DNA of 23,665 nt from Priapulus caudatus. Taxonomy: Eukaryota; Priapulida; Priapulimorpha; Priapulimorphida; Priapulidae. The notes under the pieces are model-generated. The model searched no databases. It saw nothing but the letters and a program-made list of their open reading frames with translations, and was not told the origin of the DNA. The position numbers and the translations under genes are program-made. Of the stretch, positions 10,622-21,064 are shown piece by piece; within the stretch, counting starts at the first letter, position 1; each line of letters opens with the position of its first letter. Where the stretch lies: NCBI RefSeq assembly GCF_000485595.1, contig NW_014577110.1, forward strand, positions 510,892 to 534,556. Reading direction: 5' to 3'.

Positions 10622-10728
10622 TTATAGATATATGGTTTATGAATAAATTATAAATAAATGAATAAATACTATTATAATTAAATAACGCATGCACGGCACA
10701 CACACACCGCAATCACGTTCACTACACG

Positions 10729-10976
10729 TGTTGTGGTGTGGTGTGATGTGTGTGTGTGTGTGTGTGGTGTGTGTGTGTGTGTGTATGTGTGGTGGTGTGT
10801 GTGGTGTGTGTTCTGTGTTGTGGTTGTGCTGTGTGTGAGTGCTGTGTGTCGTGTGGTGTGTGTGTGTGTTGGTACGTGATGTTCGTGTAGTGTGTGCTGG
10901 TGTTGTGTGTGTAGTGTGTGTGTGTGTGTGTGCGCGTGTGTGTGTGCCGCGCTCGAGCGCGCTTGTGTGGTGTGTA
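10729..10976. repeat. Degenerate GT/GGTGT repeat
   Basis: About 250 bp of GT with frequent GGT and CTG interruptions; an old or error-prone array. Confidence 0.88.
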
Positions 10977-11035
10977 TAGATATATTTTGTTGTCATGCTA
11001 TGATCAACATACAAATTAGAAAACAAGTACAGTAG

Positions 11036-11058
11036 TATATTATATAATAATATAATAA

Positions 11059-11094
<36 letters not shown>
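11036..11094. repeat. AT-rich microsatellite (AT)n/(ATA)n
   Basis: ATA trinucleotides turning into a pure AT run. Confidence 0.93.
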
Positions 11095-11097
<3 letters not shown>

Positions 11098-11231
11098 CTA
11101 AACCTAAACCATTTAAACTTTACCATTATATTCGTCAGTTAGTGCATATTTTAAGCAGCCGCGTACGGACGCAGATGAGAAGCTACACCCAATATTAACA
11201 CCGGCTCTACGGAACAGTTCATTTCGGCTGT

Positions 11232-11359
11232 TCACCTGTCGTCCGGGGCAAGCGCGTGCGTTACAGTTGACAGTTAGGCCCGGTGGCGAGACCTTTAACA
11301 GTTACAGACGCCGCACGCGCTGATCTCCCGTGTCGGGCGTCAGTCGCTGCGTGCACCTG
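11232..11359. promoter_or_regulatory. Pair of RCAGGTG E-boxes in intron 1
   Basis: CACCTG at 11233-11238 and 11354-11359, each followed by T, so both read ACAGGTG on the minus strand. They lie 121 bp apart in a CpG-rich patch of intron 1, about 600-700 bp downstream of exon 1. They could extend the promoter-proximal proneural input; two sites alone are weak. Confidence 0.3.
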
Positions 11360-11935
11360 TTTCATTCGTTAATGGAGCGTTTCATCCTGCATGCGCGGTG
11401 TATACAAGCACGCGCCCGTTACACGCACGGAGCGTCGCCGATGATGCTAGAGAATTTAAAAGGCCGATCGCTCCCCGTAACATCCGCGCGCGCACGCGTG
11501 TGCGTGTTTCCAGCGTGACTTTCACTATTAATCACATGTATTTTAACGCCGGTGGACGGAGTTACGTAGTTACGACAGCTCGCGTTTCAGAAATATTGTC
11601 TGCTATTATTACGGCACGTGCATGCCCGTTACATTACATAAACGCTACCGAACAGTATGGCGATAGTTGTCAGAACTGATTACGATATCCTATAGGGTCT
11701 ACCTGCTTTCTATATGAATTGCAGTGACCCGAGAACTATCTCCGACAGTTCACAGTCGTCGAAGATCGACAAAAGACGGTGGTGACGTTTCACGATTACG
11801 CGTGTGGCAATATTAGCGTTTAGTAGTAGCTGTAGTATTAGTATTAGTATAGTGGTAGTTGTTTGTGTGCAGTCGTTGTCGAATGCGGAAAGCGGTCGGG
11901 CAGGCAAATAAACGCGAAATCATCTCTCGACTTAC

Positions 11936-12041
11936 CTTCTCTGCGATGCTTCGGCGTGACCACGGTGAACGCACTTCCCACCTCGGCGAATTCGTGGTGC
12001 GTCGCCGCCTTCTTGCTTTTTACTAGAAACGATCGCGGCAT
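11936..12041 (-). CDS. gfi1: gfi1/senseless-like repressor, coding exon 1 (SNAG motif)
   Basis: First coding exon of a GFI1-family zinc-finger repressor. It encodes 35 residues plus one base. Residues 1-12 read MPRSFLVKSKKA, the SNAG motif of vertebrate GFI1/GFI1B; in that family SNAG must sit at the extreme N-terminus and recruits the LSD1 (KDM1A)-CoREST demethylase complex in the nucleus. I chose the ATG at 12041 because Pro2 has to follow Met1. The open frame continues upstream only as GTG GAC, and base -3 is a purine (G). The exon ends in a perfect GTAAGT donor (11935-11930), phase 1. A TATA box lies about 95 bp upstream, so this is probably also the first transcribed exon. Residues 13-35 have no recognised motif. 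The SNAG assignment is seen directly; the function is family knowledge. Snail and Scratch also carry SNAG, but the KSKK continuation and the fingers in exons 3 and 4 point to GFI1. Confidence 0.93.
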
Positions 12042-12107
12042 GTCCACAGATTTCGCAAATCAGTCGAATGCGCGCGAAAAAATCTGACGCAGATCCCGAC
12101 GCAGAAT
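12042..12107 (-). other. gfi1: Predicted 5' UTR of the gfi1-like gene
   Basis: About 66 nt between the predicted transcription start (A at 12107) and the ATG at 12041. No ATG lies in this leader on the minus strand. It contains an AAATCA hexamer on the plus strand (12057-12062), which includes the AAATC core bound by GFI1 proteins, but a hexamer is weak evidence for autoregulation. The length depends entirely on the promoter prediction. Confidence 0.5.
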
Positions 12108-12140
12108 GCTGCAGCCAGATTGCCGCAGCCTCGCTTTATA
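12107..12140 (-). promoter_or_regulatory. gfi1: Core promoter: TATA box and initiator-like site
   Basis: TATAAAG on the minus strand (12140-12134) in GC-rich flanks. An initiator-like GCATTCT follows, with its A at 12107, 33 bp from the first T of the TATA box. That is the normal TATA-to-start spacing of metazoan promoters. It sits 66 bp upstream of the SNAG ATG and behind three CAGGTG E-boxes. Motif and spacing are seen; promoter activity is inferred. Confidence 0.6.
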
Positions 12141-12268
12141 GATTGCGGCCACCGCGCGCTGATATGCTTATGCTAGTCGCTCATCTCTGGTTGGCTCGCG
12201 CCGACAATAACTCCCGTTATCGCGTTTCAAACGCACCCCCCCCTCCTGCCATCGAAGCGCCATCTGTT

Positions 12269-12399
12269 ACAGGTGCATCCCATTGTGGCCATGCGCGCGC
12301 GTGGCCACGGCGCTACGCGCTGCGGCCCCGAACAGGTGTAACGGCGCGGGTTTGCATAAGGATGAGCAGGCCCGTTATCCGGGCCCGCCTCGGCAGGTG
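12269..12399. promoter_or_regulatory. Proximal cluster of three proneural-type E-boxes
   Basis: Three matches to RCAGSTG, the site bound by proneural bHLH/E-protein dimers. They are ACAGGTG at 12269-12275, ACAGGTG at 12332-12338 and GCAGGTG at 12393-12399. The CAGGTG cores are spaced 63 and 61 bp apart and lie 160-290 bp upstream of the predicted start. Proneural factors activate senseless directly in Drosophila, so the placement suits this gene. CAGGTG is also read by Snail/Scratch and ZEB-type fingers, so the identity of the binder is open. Confidence 0.5.
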
Positions 12400-13250
12400 C
12401 TACTCACCGCCCGTCCATTATCAGCCTGCCGGGCGCGTGCCAGATACGCCACGCGACGGTAGCAGCCGAAAATACACCGGTAGGTAAATTGCTCGTTAAT
12501 GGATGGACGCGAGCGCATCTGTATCTTTACGTGTGTATCTCGCGCAAACAGACGAAGCGTGCGGATATAGCTCGACAGAGACATAGCTAAAGTCCAGTAA
12601 TAGTTTACGTACGCGTTAGCGACGAGGACATACGGTGACACAAAGCGACAGGTTACAATAGGCGGTGCTCTGTCCGCACTCCGCGAGCCATGTGCAAATA
12701 AAGTCGTATGTATACGCGATATCGTCACATCAAAGACCGTCTGATTGCATATTGCGCCGATGCGTTACACGAACCGATGCTAAATATCAAACACGAACGC
12801 ATTGCGTCCTCACGCACACCCGCGGCCAACATACGTAGACTGGCATACACGCCGGGATTAACTCATCTGCCGTGTGCAACGTACAGCCGTAACCATAACG
12901 CGCACGCCGTATGCAAATTTAGGCGAAACAAAGCGCTGCTCACCCCCACAAAACAGTGACAAACGTATACATATAATATAAATCGATCGACGCGCCCTCG
13001 GGCGATCACCACTATCACGTCGGAGCGGCCGACGCCAGATTTTCGCCGACCTCTCCTCGCGAACTCGTTATGCGTAATTAAGAAAATTAACGGCTTTCAG
13101 AGTTCACTGATTAGCGCAGCTCGGCTGGTTGGCGGAACTACCCACATCCCAGGATAAACGCCCGCGGCGGAGGGACGGTGGTAGCGGCGGGTGGGGGTAG
13201 GGGCAGACAGCGCGCATGACTTACATCCCCGCGTGCGGGTTAGTACCCTT
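12400..13250. other. CpG-rich upstream flank, no gene seen
   Basis: GC- and CpG-rich DNA behind the promoter. It ends in a G-rich plus-strand tract (about 13165-13206) whose GGGTGGGGGTAGGGG core has three close G-runs and could form a G-quadruplex only with shorter runs. Open frames here show no domain or family resemblance. Probably regulatory, but no individual site is convincing. Confidence 0.4.
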
Positions 13251-16200
13251 CTCCATGTGCGAAATCAAATGTTAAATTAACTCTCCTAGTATAGCTGTAC
13301 GAATATAAAATTGTATACTACATTTTGTATGTTTCCCAAGTGCATGGATAGTATATGTGATCTTTATAATCATCTGTGTATATGTAAATTATTTTAATGA
13401 CATATTTATGAATGGACTTGTTAAAATGATTTGTTAAAAAATATTATTGGTCGCGATGGCTATACTTTAAGTACAACTACTGATTTTACGAGATTTTTAC
13501 TATATGTGATTTTAATCTAATCGGTTATTGAGGATTACATTAAATAGATACGTCTGCATGAGTCGAAGTCATCTTTATGTCATTATTCCATCGACGCAAA
13601 CAAGAAATGCGTGATCAATTGATCCGTGCATTGGGAGCAAATAACGCAACCGAGTACATAACTCTCACATAAATGTGGAAAGTACTGTTATTGACACAGC
13701 ACACGCGTGTGACTTTATCGTTGGCAAGCATGCGCTGTGCGCGCGGCGCGTGCCGGTCTCGACAGGCTCGCAGGCGGCCACGTGACTGCGTGATAATGTG
13801 GGCGGAGCTTCGGTCGCGTGCCGCCTGCATGATAGGGCGGCGTCGCTCGTGCGCCGGCGGCAGGCGAGAGGCGCGTCCGTCATCAGCGGCATCTATCACA
13901 CAGTAACGGTTGATGTTCCGCTCCGCTGAACCTATTCACGGAGTTACGGAGGATGCGGCATCGACGCTCGGGCGGGACGCTCGTCGCCGATTGAAAAAAA
14001 AAATAGTGAAAAGCTCGGTTTTAATACAACGAACGTTTTCTGCATGCTCGCGTGCGCTGAACGGAGATCGAGGGACTGTCCATGCATGGTCGCCAAGTTT
14101 TAGCTAACACCTTATTCGGGAACGATGTACTTCAAGATTTCGGCGAATTGTCGAGTTCGAACGGAGAATACGGCATAGACTAGGCTACATATTTATGCTA
14201 ACAAACATTCGCATAAGTGGACTGCGAAATCATATCCCCCGCCCCTTGAAGCAACACTCGCAATACATGCCTCTAGCGAGCACTGCACGCGAACACCTAG
14301 AAACAAAGATTTTTTGTGCCGAAAAAAATACAAAATAAATAAATTCTTATATATCCTTATATCCGCGCCGTAATCGGAACGTGTGAACGCGGTAACAAAC
14401 GCATACGATTCATGTCTATTGCGACGCCAGCAGTAGTACTCACAGCGCACGCAGCGATTTACGAAGCTACGCCGCGACACTCGGACACACCTAACGATCC
14501 CGATGCGTTACGTATCGCAGGTAGATAATAGCAGCGCATGTTATTCGCGGTACTTTGAATGCTGCGATGTCAGCCCTGCAGATGGTACGCTCGATGACAA
14601 TGCAAACCAGCGGTTCGTCCCCCACGCGACGGACGATGGAGATTTGAAAATGAAAGCGCGTACGTCGCGCTGTGTATACATAATTATAATAGATTCGAAG
14701 CGCGAATATAAAATGCGCAGCGATGCGTATCAACAATACTAGAAACAAAACAAGATAAAAGAGCTATTTGAACAGCGGTCGCTTTGCGATTTTTCAATCC
14801 GTACTCGATTATACGTTTGCCGCCAGTGATTAAAAATGTGGAGGGATAACAATACCAATGATAAACAATGCGTAGCAAAGCAATTTTGCACGAAGAGAAG
14901 CGAAGAGGAGGCGGCGCGAGCGATAACAGTTCCCAATCGTATAGCTTAAATAAATTATTCGTGCATTTGTATTTTCACAGGCGTGGTAATTTCTATATGC
15001 TCTCAGTCGCCATTACGTGTGGATGAAATTTTAATCAGCTTACAATTCCGTTGCGACAGATTGGCGAATAATTAATATTTATACAAGAAATGTCACGCTA
15101 ATAGTAATATGCTGCATTACTAATTACCAGTATAACTTCTAATATACAAATACTTCACAAACTCGATCGACGTGTTTGTACTTGAAAACGTGAATAACCC
15201 CGTGAAATGCCTTCGCCGGTAAGACGGCGATATAGTGTAGTAAATATAACAGCAGCAATTGTTTGGTAAAATATGTTCGCATTGATATGGGCCTGTACGT
15301 GTGATTTATGAGAGCTACGACTCTCTTAACCTTGACAACGACAGAAGACCTGTCAGCCGCGTGACGACAACAACGCTGTTGATGGCAGAGGCAGTAGATG
15401 CGTCGACAGTGCCGATGATGACGATGGCAACAACAGCGAAAGACTTGTATTCTACGGGACGGCGACGCCGGTGACAGCGCTAGTTCTGCCAGTCCGACTA
15501 CGACGACGCTGGCGATTGCAGCAGCGCGGTGGAAGACCTGCCAGCGGACAGGCACGGCTATGTCGCTTCGTGACAATGTGCTTATTGCCATGTAATGAAC
15601 ACGGGATAAGCAGGTAAACAAAGCTACACAGTCGCGTGTTGTTTCCACTCGGCTGCGTCCATTCTGGGCGCCCGCCGGAAGCAGCAAGTGTTGCAGATCA
15701 TGGCTTTTATTCCCCTCTTGTCGCAGATGCAGCGTGTGCAGATGCGAACGGGACGCGTGTCAGAGTACCGTTAGCGCTGTTCATTGACGGCGCACATTAT
15801 AGGCGTCCAGTGCGCATGCTGGTGATTGTACGGCACGTTCGCGATTATCCTACGCCGCTCTCTCTGCGTTGAGGGAAAAACAGGTGTTAGCTACCACAAA
15901 AACCCTCTTCATCAAAGCGCATATAATACTATACGATAGCGGTATACAATGGATAGATATAAGATCGCCTACCGAGTACTTAGTCGTTGTTATCTTTGCC
16001 ACTTCGTACGACTAATGTAAAATAGTTCAGTTAAAATCGGTCCGTTTTGACCATAGTGTTTAACCAAATGTTTCTTAGATACGCTTTGTTAATCTTTGCT
16101 ATATTGCAGCGTGTTTAACAGTAGGCCTCAGGTATAAGCTCTCGCATATATTGATTTAACTTACTTAAATTACGTAAAGACTTAAAATCAACTATATAAA

Positions 16201-16590
16201 TGTAATAGTGTATAAAATCTGGTGGCCAGCCAAAGGCTTTTTGCTATTACCACGCAATTGTGGCAGAAAATAGGACCTTTATATAAAAAATAAACACATC
16301 AACAACAAAATAAAAAGCATATAACACCATATAAGCAAGTAACTGTTCGCAGAAATTGAGTAAAAATAGATTTTTAATTAAAAATAAAATGTTTTTATCT
16401 ATTCGCGAACATAGAAATCCAGCGCCTCGCTCGCAGTTGCTAGTGTCTCTCATCAAACAAAGCGATGTACTGTCCGTGATTATACCTTCATTCATTACGG
16501 CTCTCCTTCTCATTATATACCCCGGCGTTGTTATTAGCTTATCGTGCTGCGCGTACGCTCAGCTCGTCCCCGCGTGTCCCGGCCATCCCA
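13251..16590. other. Upstream non-coding DNA, no gene seen
   Basis: Alternates AT-rich (13255-13650, 15000-15280, 16000-16380) and CpG-rich patches (13720-13900). A CGTGTGAA Su(H)-like site lies at 14380-14387 and a lone ACAGGTG at 15880-15886. The longest frame (15687-15139, minus) encodes His/Cys-rich text from GAC/AAC-type trinucleotide stretches and resembles no protein I know. Confidence 0.45.
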
Positions 16591-16594
16591 CCAA

Positions 16595-16787
16595 ACAGCT
16601 GTCACGGGCGCGTGGGGCATGCCCCATCACCCACTCAATCCCACCCGCACACGCTACCACAGGTGATCATATCCTTTATACCGTGCCCGGTTACGGGCAT
16701 CTCTTGTCCCGCCGGGGACGAAACCCCAACCAAATCAGGGTACCGCCATGCGTACGTAATCATCGGCGATTTGCGAGGCCTGCACTC

Positions 16788-16827
<40 letters not shown>

Positions 16828-16929
16828 CGGTGGATGGATGCGCGGCAGTGGCCACGTAGGGGATGTATTAGCGGGCGGGATGCGGCAGCTGCCGCTGCTG
16901 CCGCACGCACGGTGCAGCGCGCGCAGGTG
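16595..16929. promoter_or_regulatory. Upstream E-box cluster, candidate enhancer
   Basis: Four RCAGSTG matches in 335 bp: ACAGCTG at 16595, ACAGGTG at 16659, GCAGCTG at 16885 (inside the 14-bp palindrome 16882-16895) and GCAGGTG at 16923. A CGTGAGAA Su(H)/CSL-type site follows at 17204-17211. The block is GC-rich between AT-rich flanks and includes the (GCA)12 tract. It lies about 4.5 kb upstream of the predicted start. No coding potential is convincing here, and the alanine-rich frames are repeat translation. Confidence 0.4.
16789..16824. repeat. (GCA)12 trinucleotide repeat
   Basis: 12 perfect GCA units. Frames through it give poly-Ala, poly-Ser or poly-Gln with no flanking protein similarity, so it is treated as non-coding. 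Confidence 0.95.
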
Positions 16930-17379
16930 CTCTTCAAGCCGGCGATCCTCAGCGTCCCGCTCCCTGCGGATGCGGCGTTAATTCAACATTAACTCTGATT
17001 ATATCTCTGTTAGATTTATGTCGTTTGCTGCGCGCATCACAGTGCAGAACGAAGCGGTACTGGAGTGAGGCTGATTGGCGAGAGTTCTCGCTGTATCTCC
17101 GCTGAATATTATACGTAAATCTAAATGGATTTAATCACTAAATATATACATGTACATACAGTGTGTACATTTATAACGCGCGAGGAATTGTCCGTAGAAT
17201 TGCCGTGAGAAACCATTTGTCTATATGATAATGTAGTATGTGATAACATTGAAAATATATACAAATATATGTTTATTGTTAAAATTACATATTACAATTA
17301 AACGTAATATAGACAATTACATGTGTACGTGTTTTATGATACATTATTAGCAATGACCATAGTATTCAAAATTTGTATG

Positions 17380-17428
<49 letters not shown>
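17380..17428. repeat. (AT)n microsatellite
   Basis: About 24 uninterrupted units. Confidence 0.97.
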
Positions 17429-17429
<1 letters not shown>

Positions 17430-17433
<4 letters not shown>

Positions 17434-19190
17434 GCGTGTAGCTAATGATTTGGCAGAGATATAATCACGATCACTCATCCATGCATTGATTATGCACAAA
17501 TACAGTCCTTTATATCATTGCTGATACATGACTCATCAAGTATGCGCACGCTGAGCAATATAAAACAAATCGTTCCTAATTGGCACCGTCAGGGTACGAA
17601 CCGGCGCCGTGTGGCTAGCCCATCACGGCTGTCGGAAGTCGTCATCTCTGCTCTGCCGGCCATGGGCCAGTATCGGCCGTACGGCTCAGTCGAACCCCAT
17701 AATAATCGCGCTGAATACCCGCTGGAATTCAAAATGGCGAAGCGAGACTCGTTAGTATCATAAAGCAGTGACGTCTTGCTTTATTTCGTTCGCATCTTCA
17801 GTGCCTGCGCCCATCGAAATGCTGGTGGCAAGATTCCCTGGCCGTAACGATGCCATGTAAACACCTTAGGTTTCTATTCATATCGCGATACACGATCGTA
17901 TATATATAATTATCCGAGTCTTATGTGACTTTGACTGCAACATATTGTCGCAAGTGACTGTCTGATTTGGTCGAAGGAACTACATCGCAGTACAATAATA
18001 TGACGTTTATTAGATGCTTAATAATCACGCAGACGTTGAAATTCCATATTAAGCCTTTCATGATGGAAAGAGTTTACTTATTCCACTGCCTGGGTCACCT
18101 ACACATTTTACAGGGGACATCCTCGAGTTACAGATAACATCCGAGCAACCGTACAAATGAGCGATTGTACATGCATAGTAGCTCTCTCAAGAATTCGACT
18201 ATTCAGCTCAGCATTGTAAATTAAAAGATAGAGACTGTTAATTATAATTACAAGGAAATAAATCAATAAACGTGTTTTAAAAAACATTGGTCCGCGCGTG
18301 ATACGCCAGTATACTCAGTAATCGTGTTTTCAATAAATACGCGTGACTTAGTCAGGATAGACTTTCATAATGTTGACTTTTACGCTGCTCATCTCAACAC
18401 TAATCTGGGAGTAAAGGATAGATCTGTATGTAGCCCTCAGAGATTCCTTCTACTGTTTATTTTTTCATCATAGTTTGCTTATAAATCTTAGTAGGGAAGT
18501 GACAATATCATAAAGTATCGAATTATTGTTCGGTTATTGATTACAATACAGACATCCTGCCCTGATATCAGCTTATACCGCTATCCTTGTGGATAAGATT
18601 GACCCATACATGTCAGAAAAGCAACCAGGACAGTTATACCTATATACTTTCAACATATGCTACTTTTGAACCGAACATACATAGTAACAATGAGCATATT
18701 GGTGGGAGGGAGCGAGACAGAACGAGAAAAAAAAGACAGAGAACGAGCGTGCGTGCGTGCGCACGTGACGAGTGAGCGAGCGAGCGTGCGTGTGTATGTG
18801 TGCGTGCGTGCGCGTGTGTATGTGCATGGAGCGAGAGAGAGGGGGAAATACAACGAGACAAGGCCGCACACCTGCCGCCATCAGCAGACTCGCCGTTGTC
18901 ACGCGGCTGGCGTTTTTCATCGCCCTGCAGCGGTGCGAGCGCCCGTTTGCTTGTCAAGCATCGCTGGCTATATAGTCTTGAATGGCCATCACAATCACGC
19001 ATGACAATAGTATGTACCGACGCGCACACACACTCCTGCACAGGCGCATCACGCCTAATTCTTTATTATTTAGGATTCGGCGGGAAGACGTGTGCGCGGC
19101 ATCACAGTGAATCTAATTATGTAAATATGTTAAGAGATTATGTACACAACGAAGTACGGATATTATTGAAAAATAATTTAAACGTACGTG
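17430..19190. other. Upstream non-coding DNA, no gene seen
   Basis: Mostly AT-rich. It ends in a GCGT/GA-type imperfect repeat near 18745-18838 and a short CpG-rich patch (18860-18960) with one GCAGGTG E-box (minus strand, 18869-18875). I looked for a tRNA in the CpG-rich stretch 17580-17700 (around the acgaaccgg at 17597) and found no cloverleaf. No other feature. Confidence 0.4.
18745..18838. repeat. Imperfect GCGT/GAGC/TGTG repeat
   Basis: Mixed short units, GA-flanked on both sides. Confidence 0.8.
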
Positions 19191-19196
19191 GCTAGC

Positions 19197-19363
<167 letters not shown>

Positions 19364-20223
19364 TATTTATGTGTTTGTTGTGGCGTGTGTTTGTATGGTG
19401 GTGTGTGCGGGTGCGTGTATGTGTGTGTGTATCTGTGAATGTATGTGCGCACATTGTGCACAATTATTATCTGATTTTGAAGGCCACGTGGAGGTATTTT
19501 ACTCGATGCTATGCGCAATGATTCTTTAAGTCCTAAAAGCTCTATGTTGATCAAGCAACTAGGTAATAACTATTTTGTTTTTATGTAAAATAAGGATATA
19601 ATAATACTAGGAGATTATGATACACCAAACGAGAACAAGGATAATTCGCCTAAAGCCACAGTCTACCTATGATTTATTAATCATAATTCAATGAACTCTC
19701 CAAAGTTAGATTCCTAATCACCTTCGTTTCTTATCGCTTACTTTTCAGAGAGATAGACGCAAAGGTACAATGTTTGCTAAAGTTATACTATTCGTAAAAC
19801 CCGAACGTTACCCCCGACAAATGACTCGGCGAAGTACGTGTTATATACATATATATACATACATATATCACTTACAACACGTATCTCGCCAAGTTTTTTC
19901 CGAAAAAAACGTCTTAAGAGATCGAGCGTAATCTTGCCATGACGAGCAGTAACGCTCTCTTATCGCCGACCCTTGACGTTTCGTGTATAGTGGTCGTGAG
20001 TACTGACCCCGTCACTTGGTGCTATGTGCTGCAGGGCATTACTACGTGCGGCCAGAAGCGTGCGAGGCGCGTGGGAACGCCGTAGCGATGAACAGGTGAC
20101 ACACGCCAGGTATGGCGCACCGGCTACGGACCAAGAGATAACTGTTTTACTGTAATCCCTATATACGTGCTGTCTATCTAGGTACGCTATGCTCTGTGTA
20201 CCGTTATATGGAGATAAATATCA
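19364..20223. other. Upstream non-coding DNA, no gene seen
   Basis: GT-rich tail to 19440, then AT-rich unique-looking DNA, then the GC-richer patch 19980-20110 with the Su(H)/E-box pair described separately. No coding potential seen. Confidence 0.4.
20070..20098. promoter_or_regulatory. Su(H)-type site next to a proneural E-box, far upstream
   Basis: CGTGGGAA at 20070-20077 is the classic Su(H)/CSL site, and ACAGGTG at 20092-20098 matches RCAGSTG. The gap is 14 bp, on the same strand. The pair lies about 8 kb upstream of the gfi1-like promoter in a GC-richer patch (19980-20110). Confidence 0.33.
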
Positions 20224-20443
20224 AGAGAGCGACTGGCGAGGGATGGGTGGGAGAGAGCGAGAGAGATACAGAGGCGATGAGAGAGTTCGGGAGAAGAAGA
20301 GAATGCTAGAGGGAGGGAGAGAGCGGTGGGTGGTGTGATCGAGCGCGCCCCAAGAAAGGTGGGGAGAGGGAGAGATGGGGAGAAAAAGCGAGAATCTGTA
20401 TGTGTGTGAGCGAGAGAGAGAGAGAGGGAGAAAGAGAGAGCGA
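20224..20443 (+). repeat. Degenerate GA-rich tract
   Basis: About 220 bp of GA/GGGA units broken by short mixed segments. Confidence 0.85.
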
Positions 20444-20867
20444 ATTGACCTCATCGGAGTATGTATGGTTAAATTAGTACCTTCGTAATCCTAGTAACCA
20501 TGTTAGTAGAGATAAAATTCACCTTTCCCAAAGCCCATATCGCCGTAATTATGTGCACTCATCGCTGTAATGTGCATATTTATTTCCACGTGGGTCAATA
20601 TATGCAACTTGAATAAATTACTTAAGCAATTTCGGACGTCAGTAAAGATAAAACAATTCTGGAGTGATAGTAACATTACGCCATCGCGCGGAAATCGATT
20701 CACCATGTTAAATATACCTCCGCAAGTAGATGCAACAGGGCGCGTGGCTGGCTATTAAGCGTCACTGCCTCTGTCAGAACGCATAGCAATTATTCAAGTA
20801 TACCAAAACCGCGCTATTCCGACTCGCGCTGTAACGAGTGGTTACTGGAAATACAAAACATAATTAA

Positions 20868-21005
20868 AGGAATAATAGGTCCATTGATTATGCAATGTTG
20901 ACGAATGCTAGAGTAACTGGCACCTTGTGTAGTTAAAGGAATAATATGGCCATTGATTATGCAATGTTGACGAATGCTAGAGTAACTGGCACCTTGTGTA
21001 GTTAA
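20868..21005 (+). repeat. Tandem duplication of the MITE's left end (2 x 69 bp)
   Basis: Copies 20868-20936 and 20937-21005 match at 67 of 69 positions. Each begins AGGAATAA and ends in TTAA, so the outer terminus is present twice at the left end but once at the right. Confidence 0.9.
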
Positions 21006-21064
21006 TAAATACATTACCTTATAGCCAAACGCGTATTAGTTTGTCCAATATTACTGCTGGTTAC
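20937..21064 (+). repeat. Left terminal inverted repeat of the MITE
   Basis: 128 bp, the inverted counterpart of 21476-21603. The middle stretch (GACGAATGCTAGAGTAACTG and neighbours) is identical in both arms. Weaker similarity continues inward to about 21088 (shared TTGAAATC). Confidence 0.85.

Larger units (their letters stand above)
10260..11935 (-). other. gfi1: Intron 1 (1,676 bp)
   Basis: GTAAGT donor at 11935-11930, TTTCAG acceptor ending at 10260, phase 1. More than a third is simple repeat: CT-rich 10332-10621, GT-rich 10729-10976 and AT 11036-11094. The promoter-proximal part (11150-11700) is CpG-rich, non-coding, and holds two RCAGGTG E-boxes. Confidence 0.85.

Noticed and set aside
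10637-11026. 129-codon Thr/His-rich minus-strand frame in intron 1
   Set aside because: Translation of the degenerate GT array.
12042-12047. Longer N-terminus starting at GTG (12047) before the SNAG Met
   Set aside because: GTG is not a normal animal start here, and SNAG must begin at Met1-Pro2.
11917-12062. AAATCA GFI1-type sites near exon 1 (autoregulation)
   Set aside because: Hexamers at chance frequency; the extended GFI1 consensus is not matched.
15139-15687. 182-codon minus-strand open frame
   Set aside because: Cys/His/Arg-rich text arising from GAC/AAC-type trinucleotide stretches; no domain or promoter seen, and the CpG-rich surroundings lack stops by chance.
16356-16859. 167-codon plus-strand open frame
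   Set aside because: Ends in a poly-Ser run from the (GCA)12 repeat; the rest has no family resemblance and crosses the E-box cluster.
17590-17640. Possible tRNA T-arm on the minus strand (GGTTCGTACCC)
   Set aside because: No matching acceptor, D or anticodon arms.
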